This document shows positions 12,700-23,400 of a stretch of 64,000 nucleotides of DNA, piece after piece. The notes under the pieces were generated by a model that did not search any database, was not told the origin of the DNA, and worked only from the letters and a program-made list of their open reading frames with translations. The position numbers were made by a program, and so were the translations under genes. The stretch is from Plectrocnemia conspersa (lineage: Eukaryota; Arthropoda; Insecta; Trichoptera; Polycentropodidae), in NCBI GenBank assembly GCA_009617715.1, contig VTFK01000033.1, positions 1,612,001-1,676,000 of the forward strand, written 5' to 3'. The number at the start of each line of letters is the position of its first letter. The first letter of the stretch is position 1.

Positions 12700-14296
12700 T
12701 TACAATTGTACATCTTTGGAATCGAAAATCTTCACTTTCGGGGCTTCGTCGTTCGCCCTCGCGACCAATTCGTTAAGTTCCAACACCAGAGGTAACATTC
12801 TCCTGCCTTCAAACTTGGAATCTTCTATTCTCATCTCGCTCGTGCTTCTCCTGATCTGTCGTCTGTCTCTCAAATTTACCTGAACGCCCTTAGATTCGCA
12901 AATTTTGCTCTCGAATTTCTTCTCCAGCGCGATCGTCAATATTTCGGCCAACCTGTGGGCGCAATGAACGATCTCTTTAGCTTCGTTCTTCGACAAAAGC
13001 AAGCATTTGACGTCGGCTTCTTCGTCCAAATCTGGGCGAGGCGATTCCGCTTTCTTGCTGTCCGATCTGCACGTCGAAGCTCGTTCCCGTTCGCTGGGAA
13101 ACTTCAGTTCTTTCGAATCGTAAAATGGAGTCGGACAATCGTCGTAAAACGTCTTAGGAGGCCTCGACAGGGAACTGTTGTAATCTCTCCAAAAGTTATT
13201 CCACTCCCCCCGCTCCTTTGCCGGAGTGTCGTCGCTCACGTTAGCTTCCGTCGGGTCGTTTTCTTGATCTTTAGTACACGCGAATTCGCTATCCAAGCTC
13301 TTCTCCATCCAACTAGTGTAACAACTGGAGCTGGAGCTCAGGCAGGGCGCCCGACTCGCCGGGCTCATCGTCGCCTCGTTCGAAACTATAGACGGATGTA
13401 TCGTCAGATCCGAGAGCGGGGCCGCAATCGAGTTTTCCGCCGACTTGTCGCTCGGAGAAGTATCGCGAGTCGAAGGTTCCGAAACGTAGTCCGGAGACGA
13501 CGGCGCGTTCTCGATCGAGTAAGTTTTAGTAGCGCCGATGGGGGTTTCGTTGTCGAAACACGAAGACCTCGGAGTGAAGCTCTGCAACGAACTTCTTCTT
13601 GAGAACGCCGATCTCGAAGCCGTCGCCGTCGACTTTGCGAAGCTCGATCTGCCGCTGAGCAATTTATCCTTCTCGATGCTGCGTCTGCGCCTCGCGACGT
13701 TTCGGTTCACGGTTATCTTCTGCCGGATGCACTTGTCCCATCCCAGAGGTTTCGTCTTCCGAGTCCGCAAAATCTGATATTTTAGAAAAATCTAAAGAAA
13801 AGTTCTCTCGGTAGACGCACTCGGCGCTCTTAGTCTCGACGTTCGACGAGTTCCGCTTCTTGGACTTTTTCGCGAGCTGAACGCGCTTCGCTTGCCTGAG
13901 GGTGCTCGTTTCGATGGAAAATCTGCGATCGATGCCCGGAAGAGAATTGGTTCTTGTTGTTTTCGTAAATTCTTTGCTTCGTACTACTCTCGGATCGTCG
14001 CTCAAAATGAACCGATCGCTCCTGGGAGCGTCCAATATTTCGGACTGCTTTATCAGAGAATTGCCGTAAACGATCAAATCTCGGTAAGAATTTTTATCGC
14101 CGCTGTCGCTCTTGCCGTCTGCTATCGTGCTTTTTCTGGAGCTGGTTCTGGAAGATTTCCCGCTATCCGAAGAAGTAACTTTGGGCGGTTTCTTGACTAT
14201 ATCGGGCAGAATCGAAGACGGTCGACGAATGCCGCTCACGATCGACTCTACAACGGAGTCGCACTTTCTGTTGGTTTTTACCGACGTTAGACTCAT
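12700..14296 (-). CDS. Unrecognised Ser/Arg-rich protein, single exon, with one frameshift
   Basis: Two overlapping minus-strand frames read as one protein. 14296-13664 gives 210 aa starting MSLTSVKTNRKCDSVVES, with an in-frame TAG upstream of this ATG. 13770-12700 gives 356 aa ending in SKDVQL. The sense frame ends meaningfully at FADSEDE, and the second frame resumes with PLGWDKCIRQKITVNRNVAR, so one extra base (or two missing) near 13745-13765 breaks it. No realistic intron (the only frame-correcting GT-AG pair would be 13 bp) fits. The joined product would be about 530 aa, low-complexity Ser/Arg/Lys/Glu-rich with no membrane segment. Its most distinctive stretches are the basic block just quoted, a WNNFWRDYNSS / YDDCPTPFYD segment, and a C-terminal KNEAKEIVHCAHRLAEILTI helix. 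I do not recognise the family and assign no function. Confidence 0.7.
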
Positions 14297-15061
14297 GGTT
14301 TTGCCTCTTTGTAATAAAGTAAAAGTTGAATAATCCGATATTTGCCAGACGCGTCGCTACATGACCGTCGCATATTACTAACTAAAACATCAGAAGGATA
14401 AATCGGTTAACACGTGAACAAATTTTCACACTCCATTGACTCCAGTGGTTCTGCATCGTTTTCCCTTTATTGTTTTATTATTAATCATTCAGCACGTAAA
14501 TATGAAATAAAATGTAAATAAAGTTGTGAAAACACATCATTCAAAACTTAAATTTTTTAACTCTATCGCTTTGTGATATAAATTAAATTAAATTACAAAT
14601 CAAGTATAACCTGCTAGAGACTGACAGAAAAAAATCCGTTTGTTAGATTTTGAAAGAGCATTGTGGTCGGAACATAAAAATTATACTCATTAGGTTATTG
14701 CCCCTCGATCCGTGCAGGTCCTACTCTTTACGAACGCATCGGGAACGTGCCGAATGGCTCATGTGCAAACATCTAAAAATCTTTTGTAAAATGTGAAAAT
14801 TTTTGGCATACAACTTGAGAAGACTGATTATAAATGAAGAGATTATGCAAAACATATTTTGATCATAGGTTTGTATACCTGCATAAGGGACGATGGGACA
14901 AAATGATGAGCTTCCTATAAAAAAAAATGAAATCGACAGTCATTTACAGTATTTTAATATGCGAGTAAAACAAAGTTCCACTAATAAAAATAATTTGTAT
15001 TAATTAATTAGCCCATAATGAACAGAAATAAGTTTTATGAATTTCTAAAGAAACATATTAA
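14297..15061. other. Intergenic, AT-rich
   Basis: Upstream of the 14296 start. No ORF, RNA gene or repeat partner recognised. It should contain the promoter of the minus-strand unknown gene, but no motif is convincing. Confidence 0.5.
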
Positions 15062-15476
15062 CCTTTTAAATAATGAGTTAATTTTACGTATTTTTTAAAG
15101 ATTATTTATTATTATTACATATTGCATTGATTTATTATACTATTTTTTATGTATTATTAGGTTTTAATAATTTATTTCACTTCTATTATTATTTTTTTTT
15201 TATTTATTTTACATATTATTCGGCTTTTGTGGGATTGTTTTTATATCAATTCAGAGGCTAATTTTTTATAAAATTAGTATAAAATATTTTTTGTTATGTT
15301 CAATCATTTTCTGTAGAAATTATTTACATCAAATTTAATTTAAAATATATTATATAAATATAATGTTTTTTATTATTTCTTCAGTTATATGTATATGTAA
15401 ATATATAGCTATCTGGGGTACCTCAAAATGGGGAAATATCGACCGTCGTGCATGTACGGCGATACCGCACAAAAGG
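15062..15476. mobile_element. piggyBac-like MITE flanked by TTAA
   Basis: A 415 bp non-coding element bounded by TTAA at 15058-15061 and 15477-15480. The left end begins CCTTTTAAATAATGAG and the right end reads CGGCGATACCGCACAAAAGG, so both ends start CCTTTT going inward. The right-hand block containing GACCGTCGTGCATGTACGGC recurs near 31892-31912, and the left-hand end recurs at 31393 and about 5925. Inverted ends beginning CCYTTT with a TTAA duplication are the hallmark of piggyBac-type elements. Confidence 0.65.
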
Positions 15477-15794
15477 TTAATATCAGGAAAGTTAATGCTA
15501 AAATATGCATTTACATAATAATATAAAAATAAAAAAAAATATTTGTAATAAAAAATATTATAATATTTACATAATTATACGTTTGTTACATTAGAAAAGT
15601 TCGAGGGCAAGTGGGTTATTAGATAGGGTTGAAATTCAACCACCTGTGAAGGTACATTAAAAGACCCCTTTTAGAATGTTTGTTCCGACTCGATGAAGTC
15701 GTCCGGGAGACCCACACTAGGCTGGTTAAATCTATAAATACATACGCGCATAACTAATCGATAATACTAAATAAAACATAAAATTTGATGTGAT

Positions 15795-16532
15795 TTAACT
15801 ATCCGGAGGAGACCAAGTGACGGCGGCCATTTTTCTATTAATTTCGAGCAAAAAAGCGGAACATCGAATCAATCTGGCCGGATCCAAAACGGGTTCCGCC
15901 GGCGCTCTGGGGGCGCGGGCGTCACTCGCGGCGACTCTCAGTTTTAACGATCTCCGTCTGCCTCTCTGGCCGCTCGCTATAATAAAAAGCAATTAAAATA
16001 TTTCCACGAGATAAATAAAAAGTAAAAACGTCTCTCACGTTCTTTTCCGTTATCCTTGTAGTCCTTTTTCGCTTCGTCTTCGTCGTAAGATCCCTGCGAT
16101 ACCGATCGACGCTTCGGCGGCTAAACGTGAAAAACGTCAAAATCGAATAATAAATTATACGCGATACGAAAATGCAGCGGTATATACTTTTTTTACTTTG
16201 CGCTTCTGTCGCTGGTAATCTTGACTGTCGTAGAAGTGAGGACGAGCGCGTCTCACTCTGCCCGTCCGTCTTCGCTCGTCTCCGCCGGGGTTGCCGTTGT
16301 TGACGATCGTATTGCTCACCAGAGACTGACGAGTGCGCGCAGAGAAGAAAGAGTGGCCGCACTTGCACGATTTCGTGGCTACGGCGACCTGTGCGTTTCG
16401 AATTTGACGTTTTAAAACGACATAACCTAAAAAGTGTCGAAAAGCGATTCTCCGATCCCGAGCTCGCTCTTCGATGCTCACCTGCTGATCGCACTTGGGG
16501 CAACTCTTCGCGATCATCTTACTCTTCGCCAT
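15795..16532 (-). CDS. UPF0547 (C16orf87-like) zinc-ribbon protein
   Basis: Four exons (16532-16482, 16388-16197, 16120-16039, 15976-15795), all GT-AG and phase-consistent, 168 aa in total. Exon 1 encodes MAKSKMIAKSCPKCDQQ, and exon 2 adds VAVATKSCKCGHSFF to complete a Cys4 zinc ribbon (CPKC...CKCG). A basic ERRRTGRVRR segment follows. The last exon carries the family's C-terminal EINRKM motif. Length and order match the animal C16orf87/UPF0547 family (about 150-170 aa), whose function is not established. An alternative reading of exon 1 through the intron gives a longer ORF but loses the zinc ribbon spacing, so it is rejected. Confidence 0.88.
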
Positions 16533-17481
16533 GGCGTTTTAAACCATATCTCGAAAAGAGCGACGGATCAGCTGTCATTTTGCGACGTCCGTATCTAATT
16601 TGGCCGTAACGCCATAATTTTCGACCAGTGTTAATAAAACGCTTTTTATTTTTAGTGTCGTTTATTTCGTTCACAAATTACATTTTTAATATCGTATTAT
16701 AGTATAATATTTGGTTAGGATTATGTCATGCTTTTCATACAAAATTTAATTACTTGTAAAATTAAATTAAATCAACACGCTTTCAGTACTCGTTTTTATA
16801 TATTTTATAGGAAATTTAAATCATAATACGAACGTTTTTAACCACTTCCTTTATTGAAAACATATTTTACAAAAAATAATATTTTCATCTCTCTTTAGAA
16901 AACATAGACGCACAGTTACCCCTCCCCTCGCGTTTTAGTCACAGATAATCGGAAACGTTCATTTTGGTCAGACGACGTCGTACGCGACAAAATCGCGTTT
17001 TCGTTACAGACGCGTGAATAGAAAAGTATCCATCGCGATAGGACAGCCGTTGGACGCGCAGACACACGCACAAAATATTATAGTCGATTATCGGTAGGAA
17101 TATGTATAATAATTTCATTACATTGTTTCGTCCTTGTATAAAAATTGTATAATGAACACATTTAATCATACTGTTCGACTGCGCTCTTTCGAATTGCTAC
17201 GCGGAAAATAAACGCTAAGTGATTAAACGCAATCAATCGATAATATAATGTGAGTGTCACCGACGGAAGCGGAAATTTCCTAAACGAACAGCGGGCGGCC
17301 GGACTTCGAGATATAACCGAAAAGTAATCTCCGCCGAAGTAAAATCTAAGGGGCGACGAGCGAAACGAACGCAGACTAGGCCGCAGCGCTCCAGTCGACG
17401 CGTCGGTTGCGTTCTAAACTGCGATTACTCATATACGCGTATATAAACAGAGCGTGTTTAATTTTGATATTGCAGCTGGCT
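16533..17481. other. Intergenic / transporter 3' UTR
   Basis: Holds the presumed promoter of the UPF0547 gene just right of 16532 and the 3' UTR of the transporter left of 17482. Both genes are on the minus strand. No additional coding sequence or repeat was identified. Confidence 0.5.
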
Positions 17482-20400
17482 TCAATTGTTGCGGTCCATT
17501 TCCCTCGTGATGCTTGTCACGACCAGCATGGGAATAGCGCTCAGCATCATGCACGAACCCATGCCGTAGAAGCACAGCGAATACCCGCCGGTCACGTCTT
17601 TCATGTAACCTGGATGAAAAATGCAAACGCGTTACAATCTCGCACCGTGCTGCTATAGCGACGCGTCACCGCGCGTATTCACCTGCCAGCGGAGGCACCG
17701 TGATGGCGCCGATGCTCTGGAACATTCTCACCAATCCGTACGAAGAGCTGATGCGCTCGGTGCCGAACAAGTCGGTCAGTAGCACGGGGACCAAAAGGAA
17801 CCAGCAGCCCAAGCAGAGTCCGTAGCATCCGGAGGCCACGGCCATCGCCCACCACGACTTGACCAAAGGTAGACTCAGAACGGCAGCGCCGGCAACCAAA
17901 ACGCTGAAAATTTTCGTCGATAAGACCTCTGAAAAACCTTATTTACATTATTAGCGAGACGCTACCTGACTAAGTATGCCTTTTTTCGGTCGAAAAGTTG
18001 CAAATCGCACAGCCAGCCCAACGTCAATCTTCCGCACAAATCCAACACGGCGCTGATAGCCACCAAGCTTCCTGAAAATCAGCAATGGTTACATTTTAAT
18101 TTTTCGTCGTATTTAATCACATGACGTTATATGCGATACTACTTTGATAATCAAAAATTACACTGTGTGAAAATTTTGCACTTTTTTATAAATATAAAAT
18201 AGCTTTTAAATTTATTTACAAGAAATCTGGTCATCGTGACTTGCCAGTTTTTTACATATTTAGTAACGACAGATTGTCGACACCGCCCTTCGATAACTTT
18301 AAAAAGTGTTTTATCGAGTACACGCTGGGCTGAGAATACGACGAATTGTACCCTAACGCTCCTAGCAAAAAAAGCGCCATGATAAAACACAGATACGATT
18401 CGTACTTCATCTAGTAAAGCATTTTCTCCAAAGACTTTAGCAGTTCCTTCAGTGTCATAGTGTCATTTAGTTTTTTCCGTGTCATAGTATCGGCTTATCA
18501 GTTATGTCATATTACTGATTACCTACTGTGTGGGTTTGCCTGTTAAAATTATTTGAATTAGCTACATTATTTTCATAATAATATTATAAATATTTTTAAT
18601 GTAACAATGAAGCGACAAACACATAGTTTGGTATCTACATTTAATCATTCAGTCTACGTCCGTTAAAATTCATGAAGCACCATAGTTTTGAAGTTGAAAT
18701 TAAGCTAAATGAAAACCCTGTACCACTCTCACACTCTCAATACGATGGCAAGTCCCATACGAATTGAACTAGCTCACTGTATGTGTACGAGAAAATATTA
18801 AAATCTCGATGTACCGTATTGAACAGTTGGTCGGTCATTGCCAGAGAAGAGTCGACAAGTGCTCAAATCCTAGCCTCTACAGGCAAGAACAGAGGACGTG
18901 ACCGGGAAGTGAATTCCCAAAACACACGCGTTAGAGCGCCACAGTGACGTCACGATGACGTTTCACGTCGGCGCCGAAATCAGTTCCACAAATACTCACA
19001 GGCGTCGCTTTATACGCTGCTGTGAACGCGGGATCAGTTAGTCATAGATTGGATGATGCTGGACAATTACAAGATATACCGAAATGAGAACAAATCAATA
19101 CAATATCATTAAAAAAAAAAGATCAGGTTGTTTGGTTTGATAGTAAAAGTCGGCGCGAGCGGCAGCGAGGCGCCTCCAAGACGACGCTAGAAAGAGACGC
19201 GAGATGTGACGTCGACATGGCGCCCTAATGCATGCTTTATGGGAATGCGAGACCGGGAACTATGATCGCCCTCCAAGGTCTATATTTGTAGTTGATCGAG
19301 CACCGAACGGTTGGCAACTATGCCTCTGAACAATTTATAAAAGCATTTAATCCCATAACACTTTTGCAAGTTGACAACGAAACGTTTCCCAGCGCTCCTA
19401 AAATTAAAGGACCCGGAAACAGGAATGGATACTACCGGAATTCCTTAAACTTTAAGGAATACAATTTACGCTGTACTTTTTTGAGTTGCAATTCATTGCG
19501 TTGATTCGGTGATATTGGTCAAAATTCGGCTTAGATATGCTTTATTCGATTCATTACTTTGACGCATTACGCTGGAAATCCATATAACGGAGCCATCTTC
19601 TAGTATGCTGCGGCATCATAAAGAGTGCGAACCGAAGACAGCGCGGAGAATTCGTACGGCTGTTTCGACTTTCGTGCATAACGCCTGGTTGTCGCGTAAT
19701 AAAGTTCGTTCAATACTTTGAGTAGTAGATTAATTTATTTTATAAATGAAAAACTTACCGGCTTCCGCTTTGGAGTGCCCTATGGCTATCGTCTGAGCTG
19801 GCAAGTAATACAGCAAGTATGGCGATCCGGTGGACATGAGAGTCACGGATCCGCTCACCAGCATGAATCTGCAGTCTTTCAGAAGCGACAAGTCCAAATA
19901 CCTTCAACGCCAAAATTACAGTCAATCAATAAACGCTTTATCGAGTTTACAGCACGAGTATACCTACTTGGCAACCTAGTGCAATTAAATCTTATTATTT
20001 CGACAATTCGAAATCTGGTGCTGCAAAACTCTATATATGTAGATAAGTTGTATTAAATATAGCTCGAGCACGGCGACGTTCGTGCAAATGTCTGAATTAC
20101 CTTACAATATATGGAGTTTATAGAAAATTTCGAATTGGTAATTGTCGGTACGCACCTGGAGATGCGATCCACGCAAGTCGTTTTCTTGTCCAGGACTTCG
20201 GCTTCTATGTCGTTTTCGACTTCCACCACTTTGCTGGGGATTATGTCCTGTTTGGTGATCAATTTTTGAGGCACCGCTATTGTCGGCGCCGATGGCGGCT
20301 TTATGTACATTGACCTGCAATTTCTTCATTTTCATTCATTCAATATTATAAAAAGTATATATTACATTTTCTCCTAACATACTGCCAATGCTCTCTATTC

Positions 20401-23400
20401 TCTAAGACTATTTAAGACGACACGTTGTGTCTTTGTATACGCGTGACAGTTTAGTCGATCGAGATTACTGATTTGTAATGAAAATACTCGAAGCATCGAG
20501 CCTTTTTATATCCTTTAACTTGAACTGTCGACAACTTCAACTCTAAGTTCTCGACAAAGCGAGTGTTTATAACGAATTTCAGTATTTGATCGAAAAACGA
20601 CCAACTCCTTTTCAACCATTTTCACTCCGACCGATTTTCTAATTGTTGTTAAGTGAGTAATATGAAGTAGACAAAAGTTATTATACACTTAATCAAATAC
20701 CCAACAACAGCCAACCGGCCACCGGCAGGCGTGGTCACACGTAGACACATACAATGGCGCGGCACTAATCCAAGCGAATTACATCCACGGTCATGTTTCT
20801 ACACTGGTCATATTTACATTTGACATATCATAAATAATATGTATTTACTAATTACTTTCACACCTAGTTCGTCATCATTTCACACATCATCTGGCTGTCA
20901 TAAAAATTCAGAACTCGACAATATTTTTTTTAATTTATAACAAACCTATTTCACCCTTTTCTAATATATATGTATATCGAATATACCTAAAAACAGAAGC
21001 TGATAATCGTATTTATAGAAAGCCTCGTATCTGACTGAACCTTGTTCACAAATAAATTATGTGAAGAAAACGGAATTATTATCATAACTTTACCTCTATG
21101 TCCTACTCGTCTTATATAGCGCACGGATGTGGCAGTTTTCCGCATTTTTAAACAAGGTTAGAATAAATAAGCGGACCCTCGGATTAACTGCGTTGAAAAT
21201 AATTATTTTATCATCTTTCTATTCCGAACGATTTAGGAAATGCGGGATCGTTCCAAGTTTAGATTTGTAAATGAGCGAATTAATTCGACGAATAGTCCCC
21301 TCCTCGAAACGAGCAGTGTACTATTTTAAATACCTTATTTTATGTATAACATATTTGGATCGCCGTAATCGGAGAATTACCTGCTGAAAGGACGATGCCT
21401 CGATTTGTAGACGCACGTGGAGTCTGTGGTGAGGTCTTCTACGCTGTGCAATATGCTAGATGAGCGGGTAGCCCTCAATCTGAGACGTCCTTCGGCCCAG
21501 TGAGAGCCGACGCCCAAAACGTCCTTGCCTTCGGACGACTCTTCGGAATCCGAGACGATCTGAGCCGGCTTAGCGACCTAAAAGCGATTCGCATTATTAT
21601 CCACTACTCCCGTAAGCTTCATAAGATTCCCATGTCGTCTGGACGAAGTACCGTTACACGAAATAGCAAGCTTTATCTCTTTCTTTGTTGCGTGCAACAC
21701 CCTCCCACTTTTATTTCTAGGGGCTGGGCGTCAGTCCTGGATTGTTAAAAGAATAAATTTGATTAACCTACAATACCACTAACTTCATTCCATAATTTTG
21801 CTACTTATGTATCTGATTTTTTTAATTTTGCCCAGAATTTTAATGATCTTTTAAATAAATATAATTATTATAGTCATTATTAAATATGTTCCTACTATTG
21901 TTGTTTCCAAAAGCAATAAAATATTTATATTTATTATAATAAAATAGCATTATTATATAATAAAAATAAAATGGTAAATATTTCTTTAAAAACGCAGGGT
22001 AACAGGCCAACGGTGTATGGCTGAGAGGCAAATAGTAGTGGATTCTAATTAGAATGTAACGGTAAACCATCGAGCTCGTTAGGGAATCTTATGATGCCTC
22101 CCGTAAAGCGACCGAGTGCGAAGGTGCCGACTTACTTCGACGAGACTGGGGTGAAACAGTTCGCAGATGAGATTGTTCCTAGGAGAGTTAACTTTCAAGC
22201 TGAGGTCGCTTCCCATGGCTGGGTTTTTCCGGAGAGCCCCCGCATCGGCCTCCGCGGTTAGTAAGATGTTCTTGTTGTTCAAGAAAGCGTCCACGTCGTT
22301 GAGGCGCTCCGCGATGAACAGACTTTCCAGCCGATTGTCTAGTTTGGCGTTGTCTGAAACGTGCGTCGTTCAGATTTCATTATGAGCGTCTTTCGACTTT
22401 CGAGGCGATGTCGACTCACTCGAATTCGGACTGGCGAAGGTCAGAGGGGCAGAATCTGCCACTTCCGTGGTGGACGTGGCCGCCGACGGCTGCTGACCTT
22501 CTTCCGGAGAAACGGGATCTTCCGAAGGCGGCGATCTGTAAATGGCGGCGCTCACGCACACGTGCAGCATTCCACCGCCTGAAAATGAAAATTTTAGTTT
22601 CACGAAAGACTATAGCTAAACTAACTCGGATGGTAAGTACCCAGAAGCAGGATGGTTCCATGAAATCCGTATTTGTTCACTAGAGGCTCGATGATCAGAG
22701 GAAATACGAAGCTCCCCGCTGCAGTTCCACTCACGCATATTCCGTTAGCGAGGGCTCTGTAAATTTACAAGTTTAATGCTGAACTCTATCGATAAATTGC
22801 CATCGACGCGTATCTGCTCTGTTCTAGAATTGTTTTCAAAAAAATATACTACACAATTTTACAAATTTATGATTAAATTTGAAATTTTGAAATTAGCGAA
22901 TAATCAAAAAAATTCCAAAAAACATCTGATTCCATCTCGCAAAGGAGAAGTTCTGTGTCTTCGAGATACTAAATTCATCTATTACAGAACGCTTCAAACA
23001 AATTTAAAATCTTATCTCATCAGTGTTTGACGATGAATGGACTATTGCTCAGATGGCAACTGGTACACAAACATTGGTCACAAAAAGATTACATACGAAC
23101 ATTAGTCACAAGGCAACATTCACATGAAAATTGGTCAGCAAGGCGATTACTCATACGAATATTGCTCATACAGTTTATGGAAAAGTAAGTTTTTCAGGAA
23201 AGTTATTTAATTTCAATACACGTCCATTGAGTACAAATAATTTAATAAAACCATACGTATGAGTTAATCCATCTAAATGTAAATATAAAGCTGGTTTAAC
23301 ATTTAAAAAAAACATACAATATAAATTAAATGGCCGCTTCTGTATTTTTTTGTGAAATTATATTTTCACTAGTGAAATCCAAATACATTTTCACCAATAG

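Noticed and set aside
12955..13602. 215-codon plus-strand open frame
   Set aside because: Arg-rich shadow antisense to the minus-strand Ser/Arg-rich gene, a by-product of its codon use.
15922..16503. 193-codon minus-strand frame
   Set aside because: Runs through introns of the UPF0547 gene; the spliced four-exon model explains the zinc ribbon and the EINRKM end.
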